Shown: piece by piece, positions 34,199 through 41,999 of the stretch
Layout: every line of letters starts with the position of its first letter
Position numbering within the stretch: the first letter of the stretch is position 1
Assembly (NCBI GenBank): GCA_027485235.1
Contig: JAIXRJ010000015.1
Span: 32,577 to 96,576 of the forward strand
DNA from: Comamonadaceae bacterium
GTDB lineage: Bacteria; Pseudomonadota; Gammaproteobacteria; Burkholderiales; Burkholderiaceae_C
Reading direction: 5' to 3'
Length of the DNA: 64,000 nucleotides
Position numbers and translations under genes: made by a program
Notes under the pieces: generated by a model
The model's input: only the letters and a program-made list of their open reading frames with translations
Databases searched by the model: none
What the model was told of the DNA's origin: nothing

Positions 34199-35206
34199 CT
34201 ATGCTGGCCCGTGCAGCACATGGATCAAGGCCTCACCCCTGCTCAATCGTCCGATGTTCTCGGCCAAAGTCTCCTGCCGACGGCGCACTGTGCCCGAAGT
34301 CCAACCCGACATGTGCGGCGTCATCACCACGTTGTCCAGCGAAGCGAAATCAAACTGCGAAGGCGCGCACTCAGGCTGCGTGGGTGAAGGGTATTGGTAC
34401 CAAGTGTCGATCACCGCGCCGCCCATTCGCCTTGTTTGAAGCGCTTCAAACAAGGCCTTTTCCTCCACCACAGCACCGCGCCCAACATTGAGCAAGACCG
34501 CGTCGGGCCGCATGGCCGCCAGCGCTGGAGCATCGACCAAACCTTGTGTGTTGGCCGTCAAGGGCAGACTGACCAGCACCGCATCGCACGAGCCCATGAA
34601 ATCGTGCAAGCCATCGAGTGTCCAACTGTGGTCCACCAGCGGGTGCGTGATCGGGCTGCGGTTGGCCACATGCACACGCATGCCAAAGGCTTTGGCCCTG
34701 TGCGCCACGGTTTGAGCAATGTGACCAAAGCCCAGCAAGCCCAAGGTTTGATGGCCCATCTCGGTGCGCGTGGCACCCGGGCGTCCCGCGGTCAATGGCC
34801 AGCGCTGTTGGCGCAAATCCTGGTCGGCTCGCGCCAACGGTACATGGCGCATCAGCATTGCGGCGATCACATATTCGGCGATGGCGTTTTCATGGCCAAA
34901 ACAATTGGCCAAGGTGCAAGGCGCTGGCAACAGCGCCGTGTCGACTGCATCGGTGCCCGCAGCAGGGGCATGGAACAGACGGGCCTTCAGTGGGCGAGGC
35001 ATGTCGGCCTGCAGCCTGACACCGATCACCACATCCGCGCTCTCGTAATGATCGCGTTCACCGGGGCGGTCCAGCGCATCGCTCAAATCCAGCACTTGGT
35101 GTTGGGGCTCGATCAGGGCTTCAAAGCCTTGTCGGAAATTGGCGGCATTCTGCCCGTGGAAAACGATTTTTAAAGCTAAGTTGGGCATGTTTGTTGGTGG
35201 AATCAT
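34199..35206 (-). CDS. D-2-hydroxyacid dehydrogenase family protein
   Basis: The protein of up to 335 residues is a second D-isomer-specific 2-hydroxyacid dehydrogenase, only distantly like the one at 31873. The dinucleotide motif is LGLLGFGHIAQ, the conserved arginine lies in NVGRGAVVEE, and the His is in TPHMSGW. The Trp after the His and the C-terminal RRRQETLAENI are seen in the phosphonate/formate-dehydrogenase-like branch. An ATG at 35188 would give 329 residues and neither start has a strong ribosome binding site. It stands alone between REP-like repeats and a cupin gene; no substrate is evident. Confidence 0.84.
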   Translation of the reverse strand: MIPPTNMPNLALKIVFHGQNAANFRQGFEALIEPQHQVLDLSDALDRPGERDHYESADVVIGVRLQADMPRPLKARLFHAPAAGTDAVDTALLPAPCTLANCFGHENAIAEYVIAAMLMRHVPLARADQDLRQQRWPLTAGRPGATRTEMGHQTLGLLGFGHIAQTVAHRAKAFGMRVHVANRSPITHPLVDHSWTLDGLHDFMGSCDAVLVSLPLTANTQGLVDAPALAAMRPDAVLLNVGRGAVVEEKALFEALQTRRMGGAVIDTWYQYPSPTQPECAPSQFDFASLDNVVMTPHMSGWTSGTVRRRQETLAENIGRLSRGEALIHVLHGPA

Positions 35207-35334
35207 TGGCCCTGCGGGTGCCGCCCTTCGGTGTGAAGGGGCTCGCCATGCAGCGCGGTATGACTATGCCAGACCCTTCAAGCCAAGCTGTTGGCTCGGC
35301 GACAATGGTGTCCTCACACTTTGAAATGCACGCC

Positions 35335-35718
35335 ATGACCGCACTGAAAAACGTCATCCTTTTCACCGACACCGATGGCCGCGCCCGTTTCCGCTATGAA
35401 ACCCTTGAATTGACCGAGGGCACACCACAAAGTCGGTTGTCTCAGCTGATGTCCAGCAGCGGTTACCAGTTGCGGCAAAGCCCTGTGGGATTTCGCAGCA
35501 GCTTCCATTGCACCGGAACACCGCAGTGGCTCTTTGTGTTGGGGGGTCAGTTGGAAATCTTTTTGCAAGACGGCAGCTCGCGCGTTTTTGGTCCGGGCGA
35601 GTTCTTTTATTCGAACGACACCTTGCCCGAAGGCGCGACGTTTGACCCCAATGTGCACGGCCACTGGAGCCGTCAGGTCGGCCCCGATCCGCTCGTGACT
35701 TTGTTCGTGCGGGACTGA
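35335..35718 (+). CDS. Cupin-domain protein
   Basis: The 127-residue protein is a small single-domain cupin-like protein: the segment FHCTGTPQWLFVLGGQLEIFLQDG and VFGPGEFFYSNDTLPEG match cupin motifs 1 and 2, though the metal-binding His pattern is degenerate. The ATG at 35335 is used; the frame is open 144 bases further upstream but that part does not look coding. It is divergent from the 2-hydroxyacid dehydrogenase at 34199 and might share a promoter region. Its stop is followed at once by a cluster of REP-like units. Function is unknown. Confidence 0.75.
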   Translation: MTALKNVILFTDTDGRARFRYETLELTEGTPQSRLSQLMSSSGYQLRQSPVGFRSSFHCTGTPQWLFVLGGQLEIFLQDGSSRVFGPGEFFYSNDTLPEGATFDPNVHGHWSRQVGPDPLVTLFVRD

Positions 35719-35863
35719 CATCGCGCGCAGGGCGCTGCTCCCACAAGACCAACTGCCATCGCGCGCAGGGCGCTGCTCCCACAAGACCACCTGCCATCGC
35801 GCGCAGGGCGCTGCTCGTTCCAATACCAATGGCCAGTGTGGGAGCCGCACCCCGTGCGCGATG
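35719..35863. repeat. REP-like palindromic repeat cluster, locus 2
   Basis: Three direct copies of a unit beginning CATCGCGCGCAGGGCGCTGC start at 35719, 35757 and 35795, an exact 38-base period. They are followed by one inverted unit at 35838-35863 (GTGGGAGCC...GTGCGCGATG). The first starts the base after the cupin stop codon. The mixture of direct and inverted units resembles a bacterial interspersed mosaic element. Confidence 0.85.
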
Positions 35864-35912
35864 CTTTGCGGACCATCGGCCCAGAACAACGCGCATGGCT
35901 GATCGCGCTGCC

Positions 35913-35937
35913 AAAAAACAGCCCGCATCAGCGGGCT
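35913..35937 (-). terminator. Rho-independent terminator after the helicase gene
   Basis: On the minus strand AGCCCGC pairs with GCGGGCT around a four-base loop (35920-35937) and is followed by a run of T residues (35913-35918 on the plus strand). It lies just downstream of the helicase stop. Confidence 0.88.
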
Positions 35938-35956
35938 ATTGCATGAGAGGTAGCGA

Positions 35957-37825
35957 TCAGCGACCAAAGCCGCCGCGGTTGCCGCCACCGCCGCCACCGC
36001 CGCCGAAGCCACGACCGCCGCCATTGCCACCACCGTAGCCACTACCACCGCCACCGCCCCCGCCACCGCCACGGCGGCGACCGCTGCTGGCCAGGCTGTC
36101 GATGCTGGTGCGTGTCGGGTCAGGCTGGCCGCTGGTGCGCACGGGTTTGCGGTTGGGCAAGTCCAGTCGCGCAAACTGCGTGGTTTTCAAGGGATCGATG
36201 TGGCGTGGCAATTCGTCGCCATCGTGTTCGCGACGCTCTTGACCGCCACCTTGACCGCCACGGCTGGGGCCTCGGCCTTCTGGGCGCGGACCGCGAGGTG
36301 CGGGACGGCCTTGGCCATCCCCCCGGTTGTCAAAACGGGGATCGCCACGTTGTTCTTGCCCGCGACCGCCCTCGCGACCACCTTCACGTCGGCCATCGCC
36401 TTGGCCTTCAAAGCGCGGGGCGCTCTGTGGACCATTTCGGCGTGATGGCGGAGGGCCGTTGCGCGAAGGACGTGCAGGGCCCAGACCTTCGCCGCGTGTT
36501 TGGCGGGGGCCTTGACCGCCACCACCACCACCCACGGCGACCTTGTTGTCTCGGATGCGCTGCATCATGTCGCTGCGTGCGGCCTTGGCAGCAGCAGCCA
36601 TCACATCGCGGCTTGGGGGCTTGCCTGCGCCGCCCCACAGGGTCTGGCGACCCATGGCGATGGGCTCGGCCACTTCGCCTGGCTCGGGGCCAAAGCCTTC
36701 GAGCAACTGGACTGGAATCTCTTGCTTGGTAAAGCGCTCAATGTCCATCATGAAGCCTTCTTCGTCCAGACACACCAAGCTGACCGCCTCACCGCTGGCA
36801 CCGGCGCGGCCTGTGCGGCCAATGCGGTGCACGTAGTCTTCGGAGACGTTTGGGATTTCAAAGTTCACGACGTGCGGCAAGTCTTCAATGTCGATGCCGC
36901 GCGCGGCAATGTCGGTGGCCACCAAAGCGCGGATGTCACCGCTCTTGAAACCGGCCAGCGCTTGCGTGCGGGCGGTCTGACTCTTGTTGCCGTGCAGGGC
37001 CATGGCTTTGACGCCATTTTTGGTCAGGAAGTCGGCCACGTTGTTGGCGCCGAACTTGGTGCGGGTGAACACCAGCACTTGGCTCCAGTCGTGCTTTTGG
37101 ATGATGTGCAGCAGCACGTCTTTTTTCTTGCTGCGGCCCACGGGGTGGATCACTTGCGAGATGCGCTGCACCGTGGTGTTGCTGGGCGTGACCTGGATGC
37201 TCTGAGGGTTCTTGAGCAGATTGGCCGCCAACTCGCGGATCTCGTCGCTGAAGGTGGCCGAGAACAGCAGGCTTTGCTTGTCTTTGGGCACCAAGGCCAG
37301 CACTTTTTTCACGTCGTGGATGAAGCCCATGTCCAACATGCGGTCGGCTTCGTCGAGCACCAAAATTTCGATGCTGGACAAGTCCAAAAAGCCCTGGCCT
37401 TGCAGATCCAGCAAACGACCCGGTGTGGCCACCAGAATGTCCACGCCTTTTTTGACCTTGCTGATCTGCGGGTTCATGCCCACGCCACCAAAAATCACGG
37501 TGGAGTCGAGTTGCAGGTATTTGCCGTAGTCACGCACCGATTCTTCGACCTGAGCGGCCAATTCGCGGGTGGGTGTGAGCACCAAGGCGCGGATGGCTTT
37601 GCCGCCAAAGCGGTTTTTGCCCGGCTCACTCAGGCTCAGCTTGTGCAGCATGGGCAAGGTGAACGCGGCAGTTTTGCCAGTGCCGGTTTGCGCACCGGCC
37701 AACAAGTCTTGTCCGGCCAAGACGGCGGGAATGGCTTGGGCCTGGATGGGTGTGGGGGTGTCGTAGCCGAGCTCGCGCACAGCTTGCATGAGGGCCGGGG
37801 CCAGATTCAATTCTTCAAAGTTCAT
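35957..37825 (-). CDS. rhlE: DEAD-box ATP-dependent RNA helicase, RhlE-like, with Gly-rich tail
   Basis: The 622-residue helicase has all core motifs: the Q motif ([14 protein letters not shown]), AQTGTGKT (Walker A), VLDEADRM (DEAD box), SAT, and [10 protein letters not shown] in domain 2. It unwinds RNA and probably acts in ribosome assembly, RNA decay or cold adaptation. After about residue 400 comes a long Arg/Gly/Pro-rich tail that ends in glycine runs with RGG/RGF repeats, an RNA-binding and phase-separating type of region. The ATG at 37825 is used; one at 37864 is possible. A terminator follows at 35913-35937. Confidence 0.94.
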   Translation of the reverse strand: MNFEELNLAPALMQAVRELGYDTPTPIQAQAIPAVLAGQDLLAGAQTGTGKTAAFTLPMLHKLSLSEPGKNRFGGKAIRALVLTPTRELAAQVEESVRDYGKYLQLDSTVIFGGVGMNPQISKVKKGVDILVATPGRLLDLQGQGFLDLSSIEILVLDEADRMLDMGFIHDVKKVLALVPKDKQSLLFSATFSDEIRELAANLLKNPQSIQVTPSNTTVQRISQVIHPVGRSKKKDVLLHIIQKHDWSQVLVFTRTKFGANNVADFLTKNGVKAMALHGNKSQTARTQALAGFKSGDIRALVATDIAARGIDIEDLPHVVNFEIPNVSEDYVHRIGRTGRAGASGEAVSLVCLDEEGFMMDIERFTKQEIPVQLLEGFGPEPGEVAEPIAMGRQTLWGGAGKPPSRDVMAAAAKAARSDMMQRIRDNKVAVGGGGGGQGPRQTRGEGLGPARPSRNGPPPSRRNGPQSAPRFEGQGDGRREGGREGGRGQEQRGDPRFDNRGDGQGRPAPRGPRPEGRGPSRGGQGGGQERREHDGDELPRHIDPLKTTQFARLDLPNRKPVRTSGQPDPTRTSIDSLASSGRRRGGGGGGGGGSGYGGGNGGGRGFGGGGGGGGNRGGFGR

Positions 37826-38156
37826 TTTTACGGAGCGCCATGTCCGGCGCGGGTATCGGCTCATTCAGCTGCTGTTGGCAGCTACCAGTGTTGGCCGATA
37901 AGTCTTAAGGTGGGCATGGAAACCGCAGGCGCTTGTTTTGAGCGTTGCCTGGGTCAGGCCCCAGCAGAAGTGCTGATGTTGCAGCAACTGGAGGCCACAA
38001 CACTCTCATTGTCGCACAAAGCCAAGCAAGCTGTGGGGCCGCACCCCGTGCGCGATGGTTTGCGGGCCCGAGCCGGTCGCCATGGGTTCAAACCCCAATT
38101 CAAAAAGTCACACACCGCAACTAGACTGAAACACTCCACCAACATCCTCTCGCCAC
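37826..38156. other. Intergenic region between helicase and Bug-type binding protein genes
   Basis: These 331 bases separate two divergent genes and should hold both promoters. A half REP-like unit lies at 38033-38057. No other structure or clear promoter motif is evident. Confidence 0.6.
38033..38057. repeat. REP-like unit, locus 3 (single)
   Basis: GTGGGGCCGCACCCC...GCGCGATG is one copy of the inverted-type REP-like unit with no facing partner. It is in the intergenic region upstream of the Bug-type gene. Confidence 0.72.
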
Positions 38157-39164
38157 ATGATCTACAAGACACCTCCTAGCCGCCGCCAACTCCTGCAAAC
38201 TGCCGCCGTGGCTGCTGCGCTGTCGGCGGCCGGCAGCCCTTTGAGCCATGCATGGGCCCAGTCCGGCAAATGGCCCAATAAACCCATCAAGATCATCGTG
38301 GCCTTCCCTCCTGGCGGTCTGACCGATGCCTTGGCCCGCAGTTACGGCGAACACTTGTCTGTTCGTTTGGGCGTGCCCGTGGTCATTGAGAACAGGCCCG
38401 GCGCCGGCGCCATCATCGGTATTGATGCCGCTGCCAAATCGCCCGCCGACGGTTACACCCTGGTGATGAGCACGTCCGGCACCTTCTGGCAAAACCGCAT
38501 CTTGTATTCCAAGCTGCCTTACAACCTCGACAAAGACCTCACGCCCGTGACCGTCTTCCCTTCGGGTCCGTTGGTGGTCGGCATCAACGAGAAAATCTCG
38601 GCCAACAACATGGCCGAATTTGTCGCTTGGGCCAAAAAGAACCCCGCCTCCATGGGCACTTACGCACCGGGCTCTTACCCGCACATGGTGGCTGACCAGA
38701 CCAACCGCATTCACGGCACCCAAATCCAGTCGGTGCATTACCGCGGCGAAGCCCCCATGTGGCTGGACGTGGCCTCGGGTCAATCGCAAATTGCCATCGG
38801 CAGTTTCCTGGCCTTCAACGCTGTGGCCAGCCGAGGTGTGCGCCCCATTGGCGTGACGGGCAGCTACCGCTCGCCCAAACTGCCCAATGTGCCCACCCTC
38901 ATGGAGCAAGGTGACACCGCCAAGCTGGTGACTCTGGAAGGCGGCTTGCCTTTGGTGGCCCCCACCGGAACCCCCGAAGCCGTGCTCAAGCTGCTGGCCG
39001 ACGAAGCCGTGGCCTGGTCCAACACCGACAAAGCGGCCAAACTGCGCGAAACCTTTGCCATCCCCAACAAGCCTAAAAATCTGGCAGGCACCCGCAAAGA
39101 CTGGGAGACCGAAGTGCCCGTCTGGATCAAGTTGGCGGTCGACCTGGGCATCAAGCTGGATTGA
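38157..39164 (+). CDS. Tripartite tricarboxylate transporter substrate-binding protein (Bug family)
   Basis: The 335-residue periplasmic protein belongs to the Bug/TctC family that is greatly expanded in Burkholderiales. The N-terminus has a twin-arginine-like signal (SRRQLLQTAAVAAAL) ending at about residue 35. The mature part shows the family motifs PIKIIVAFPPGGLTDALAR and VIENRPGAGAIIGIDAAAKS. It binds a carboxylate, often an orphan receptor without membrane partners nearby; here no TctA or TctB gene is present. The substrate cannot be predicted. Confidence 0.92.
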   Translation: MIYKTPPSRRQLLQTAAVAAALSAAGSPLSHAWAQSGKWPNKPIKIIVAFPPGGLTDALARSYGEHLSVRLGVPVVIENRPGAGAIIGIDAAAKSPADGYTLVMSTSGTFWQNRILYSKLPYNLDKDLTPVTVFPSGPLVVGINEKISANNMAEFVAWAKKNPASMGTYAPGSYPHMVADQTNRIHGTQIQSVHYRGEAPMWLDVASGQSQIAIGSFLAFNAVASRGVRPIGVTGSYRSPKLPNVPTLMEQGDTAKLVTLEGGLPLVAPTGTPEAVLKLLADEAVAWSNTDKAAKLRETFAIPNKPKNLAGTRKDWETEVPVWIKLAVDLGIKLD

Positions 39165-39167
39165 CCC

Positions 39168-39277
39168 CGTCGCGCGCGCAAGGCGCAGCTCGCACAAAGC
39201 GGGCGTGCCAACGTGCGCAGGGCGCTGCTCCTTCAAGCACCGGGACTCCCTGTGGGAGCCGCACCCCGTGCGCGGTG
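39168..39277. repeat. REP-like palindromic repeat cluster, locus 4
   Basis: A diverged unit starts at 39168, a direct unit (AACGTGCGCAGGGCGCTGCTCC) lies at 39209-39231, and an inverted partner at 39252-39277 (GTGGGAGCCGCACCCC...). It lies right after the Bug-type gene and before the exonuclease gene. Confidence 0.78.
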
Positions 39278-39328
39278 TTTGGGGGGATCGGGGGCGTGCA
39301 TGGTCAAAGTCGCTGTTTAATGTTGGCC

Positions 39329-40462
39329 ATGAACAAAAACGATCAGATGAGTTTTCTCGGCTTTGAAGCCGCGCCAGAAGTGTCCTTGGCCACACCTGTC
39401 AAAGCCAAGACTGGCAAGCGGGCTGCGCCAACGGTCAAGCTGCCTGATTTGATCTTGAACGATCCGGCTCAGCCCGTCATGCCTGCTGCGCTGACATCGG
39501 ACTTGTCACCTGCACCGGTGACAGCCTTGCCCGAACCTTTGACCGCCAGCACCGCCCCTGCCGATCAAGTGGAAGCCATGGCGCAGTCCTTGTCTCGGCA
39601 TCCCGACTTTCGTGTCTTGCGCCGCCTGCAGCCGCGCACAGACTACGGCCCGGTCAGCGGCCAAGCCACCTTGCGCGTCATTGTGCTCGACACCGAAACC
39701 ACTGGCCTTGATGCGCGCAACGAAAAAGTCATCGAGTTGGCCATGCTGTCCGTGCTGGTGGACACCGCCACCGGCCAGCCCGTCGGCCCGGTCACGCTCT
39801 ACGAATCGTTTGAAGACCCCGGAAAACCCATCCCGCCGCAGATCACCGAGATCACCGGCATCGATGACAGCATGGTCCGGGGCCAGCGCATCGATGACAC
39901 CGCTGTCACCGCCCTGGTCGAACAAGCCGACCTGATCGTGGCCCACAACGCCGGATTTGACCGGCCCTTTGTCGAAGCCCGCTGGCCCGTCTTTGCCCGC
40001 CAGGCCTGGAACTGCTCCTTTGCCGGCATCGACTGGAGGCAGGAAGGCAGCGGCTCGGCCAAGCTCGAATTTTTGGCCTCCGAGCGCGGCTGGTTCTACG
40101 ACGCGCACCGTGCGCAGGTGGATTGCCACGCGCTCTTGCAAGTCTTGTCATCGCCCTTGTCCAATGGCCAGACTGGTTTGTCGCGTTTGCTCAACGGGGC
40201 AGGGCAGACCCGCTACAAACTGCGGGCCACCGGCGCCCCGTTTGAGGCCAAAGACAAGCTCAAGTCGCGCGGCTACCGCTGGGACGGTGAAGGCCGCGTT
40301 TGGTGGTGCAGCTTGCCATCTGAAGACTTGCTGGCCGCCGAATGCATCTGGCTGCGCGCCGAGGTCTACGGCCAGCGCAGCGCCCGTGTGCAACTTGAAG
40401 CCATGGACAGCCGGGTGCAGTTCTCCGGCCGCGCCGGCACCCTGTCGGAAAAAACGTTGTAA
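39329..40462 (+). CDS. 3'-5' exonuclease, DNA polymerase III epsilon-like (DEDDh)
   Basis: The 377-residue protein contains a DnaQ-like exonuclease domain: the ExoI motif VLDTETTGL with Asp121 and Glu123, ExoII in IVAHNAGFDRPFVE, and ExoIII in AHRAQVDCHALL with the DEDDh histidine. A C-terminal domain of about 90 residues (FEAKDKLKSRGYRWDGEGRVWW) is found in related bacterial proteins. The N-terminal 100 residues are Ala/Pro-rich. The ATG at 39329 is chosen because the frame upstream runs through REP-like sequence. It may serve DNA repair rather than replication, since dnaQ proper is usually shorter. Confidence 0.88.
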   Translation: MNKNDQMSFLGFEAAPEVSLATPVKAKTGKRAAPTVKLPDLILNDPAQPVMPAALTSDLSPAPVTALPEPLTASTAPADQVEAMAQSLSRHPDFRVLRRLQPRTDYGPVSGQATLRVIVLDTETTGLDARNEKVIELAMLSVLVDTATGQPVGPVTLYESFEDPGKPIPPQITEITGIDDSMVRGQRIDDTAVTALVEQADLIVAHNAGFDRPFVEARWPVFARQAWNCSFAGIDWRQEGSGSAKLEFLASERGWFYDAHRAQVDCHALLQVLSSPLSNGQTGLSRLLNGAGQTRYKLRATGAPFEAKDKLKSRGYRWDGEGRVWWCSLPSEDLLAAECIWLRAEVYGQRSARVQLEAMDSRVQFSGRAGTLSEKTL

Positions 40463-40478
40463 GCGACTTCTCGCATGG

Positions 40479-40500
40479 ACCCCGGTTTGGGTGCCGGGGT
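40479..40500 (+). terminator. Hairpin after exonuclease gene
   Basis: ACCCCGG (40479-40485) pairs with CCGGGGT (40494-40500) around an eight-base loop, 17 bases after the exonuclease stop. No T-run follows, so it is a weak terminator or RNA-stabilising hairpin. Confidence 0.5.
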
Positions 40501-40536
40501 GACCCTGCTTGTTTGTCACCCCAGTCATTCAGTGTC

Positions 40537-40557
40537 ATCCCGGGCTTGCCCCGGGAT
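40537..40557. repeat. GTCATCCCGGG-type inverted repeat
   Basis: ATCCCGGG and CCCGGGAT flank a five-base loop and are preceded by GTC. The layout resembles the short GTCATTCCC...GGGAAT repeats common in beta-proteobacterial intergenic regions. It could also help terminate the exonuclease transcript. Confidence 0.55.
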
Positions 40558-40677
40558 TTCTGTTGGCGGCCGAAAAAGCCAGAAATGACATAAGCGTCGT
40601 GACAGTGTCAATTTTGTGAATGCCATGGCCAATGTGTGTGCTTAGTCATTTGTTTTTTCAAGCATATGCAACGGTCA

Positions 40678-40740
40678 TTGACAAGTTTGACAAATGCATG
40701 GTTTATATTTTTGAATGTTTAAGATATAATTTTTTAAAAT
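40678..40740 (+). promoter_or_regulatory. Promoter region of OmpA/adhesin locus
   Basis: A perfect TATAAT lies at 40735-40740 with TTGAAT at 40711-40716, an 18-base spacer, in very AT-rich DNA. Upstream, TTGACAAGT and TTGACAAAT form a tandem 9-base repeat at 40678-40695, which may be a regulator site or alternative -35 elements. Transcription would leave a leader of about 170 bases before the ATG at 40916. Confidence 0.6.
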
Positions 40741-40777
40741 GAATTATATTAAATAATTTGTTTGAATGAAAATCACA

Positions 40778-40795
40778 ATACGCCCTTTGGCGTAT
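40778..40795. promoter_or_regulatory. Inverted repeat in the 5' leader
   Basis: ATACGCC and GGCGTAT flank a four-base loop, about 30 bases after the expected transcription start. It could be a protein-binding palindrome or an RNA hairpin controlling the adhesin locus. Confidence 0.45.
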
Positions 40796-40915
40796 ATGAA
40801 CTTCTTGTTTTTCTTAGATACTTAGGTCGTAAATCCACAAAAGCCTCAAAAAGGCTGAAAACGTGACGGGTATGACAGGAATGGCACTTGATGACAGGGT
40901 GCCTGAAGGAAAACC

Positions 40916-41920
40916 ATGACATTCAAGACAATTCTGCGGATACTCAATCGTCAAAACTGGCACATCGCCGGCCTGCTCGGGCTGGGCTTATGGGCTTGTG
41001 GGCTGTTCGGTTCAGTTCAGGCGCAAACGGGTCCAACCGGCTACAGCCGCATCCAGCCATTTGGCCAAACATTTGTGTTGCCAGAGCCCGTGGTGGACCA
41101 GCAAGCGCGGATGATTTTTTACCGCACGCGTCAATCGTCTTCGGTACCAGGCGCAGCCAGCGTGTATGTCAATGGGGCGTACCACGCCTCTTTGGTGGCA
41201 GGCGGGTATTCCGAACTGTGCATGCCGGTGGGCAATGTGGAACTGGGCCTCAAAACCGTGGAGGCCGGACGCAACGTCAAAGAAGATCTGGACACCATCA
41301 CCGTCGCGCGTGGCGAGGGCGGACAAAACCAGTATTTCCGGGTCAAAGAAGTGGGGCGCAACCGCCAGGTCTTGCAACCCGTTCCCACACAAGAAGCGCT
41401 GGCCGAACTGTCCGGCACCCGCGAGCAGATTCACACGGTTTCCCGGGTGCCACTTGCCAGTGATTGCATGGTCAGCCGCCGTGCACCGGCGGTCTCTCCC
41501 AACCTTGCAGCCCCAGCGGTAAGCACCGGGCCGCAAACCATCACCTTGGCCGCTGATGCCTTGTTCGAGTTTGGCCGGTCAGACCTTTACGCCATGTCGC
41601 CCATTGGGCGCGCATCGCTGGACGCTTTTGTCATGCGTTTGCGCGGGGAGTACCTCAAGCTCGAGCGTTTGCATGTCATTGGCCATGCGGACCCGATTGG
41701 TCAGCCCATGTCCAACGAGCGTTTGTCCATGGCGCGTGCAATGACTGTTCGCAACTACCTCGTCCAAACCGGTTTGAGCAATGTGCCCATCAGCAGCGAA
41801 GGTCGTGGTTCGCGTGAGCCTGCTGTCACGCAGTGCGGCATGGGCGCCAGCCCTGAGGCCATCAGCTGCCACGCACCCAACCGACGTGTGGTCATCGAAA
41901 TCATCGGCGCACGCCGTTAA
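40916..41920 (+). CDS. OmpA-family outer-membrane/peptidoglycan-associated protein
   Basis: The 334-residue protein has a signal peptide ending near VQAQ (about residue 37). The middle domain (about 45-190) has no motif I recognise. From about residue 205 it carries an OmpA-like peptidoglycan-binding domain: ALFEFGRSDLYAMSPIGRASLDAF, the VIGHADPIG turn, and NERLSMARAMTVRNYLV. It lies 79 bases upstream of the giant adhesin on the same strand, and no terminator separates them. Such a protein may help position the adhesin or its secretion pore in the cell envelope, but this is inference from position. Confidence 0.86.
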   Translation: MTFKTILRILNRQNWHIAGLLGLGLWACGLFGSVQAQTGPTGYSRIQPFGQTFVLPEPVVDQQARMIFYRTRQSSSVPGAASVYVNGAYHASLVAGGYSELCMPVGNVELGLKTVEAGRNVKEDLDTITVARGEGGQNQYFRVKEVGRNRQVLQPVPTQEALAELSGTREQIHTVSRVPLASDCMVSRRAPAVSPNLAAPAVSTGPQTITLAADALFEFGRSDLYAMSPIGRASLDAFVMRLRGEYLKLERLHVIGHADPIGQPMSNERLSMARAMTVRNYLVQTGLSNVPISSEGRGSREPAVTQCGMGASPEAISCHAPNRRVVIEIIGARR

Positions 41921-41999
41921 AGCACCGCACGCACAAGCACACACAGCAGCGATTTCAAAGCCGCACACAGCACACCAAAGCATTTAGGGAAGTCACACC

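Larger units (their letters stand above)
40463..40915. other. AT-rich regulatory region upstream of the OmpA-family gene
   Basis: These 453 bases contain no gene. The first part holds two hairpins (40479-40500 and 40537-40557). From about 40,600 to 40,830 the DNA turns strongly AT-rich compared with its GC-rich surroundings. It then holds tandem TTGACA motifs, a promoter candidate and several small inverted repeats leading to the ribosome binding site AAGGA at 40906-40910. Confidence 0.75.

Noticed and set aside
35719..35832. Three 38-base direct repeats considered as a small CRISPR array
   Set aside because: The copies are directly adjacent with no unique spacers, they are palindromic in part and face an inverted copy, and no cas gene is nearby. 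They fit a REP/BIME-type element.
40841..40915. Leader with AAGCCT/AGGCT and GGCAC/GTGCC stems considered as a cyclic-di-GMP riboswitch
   Set aside because: A c-di-GMP sensor would suit an adhesin locus, but the conserved GEMM core segments and tetraloop-receptor elements are not visible; only two short unrelated stems can be drawn.
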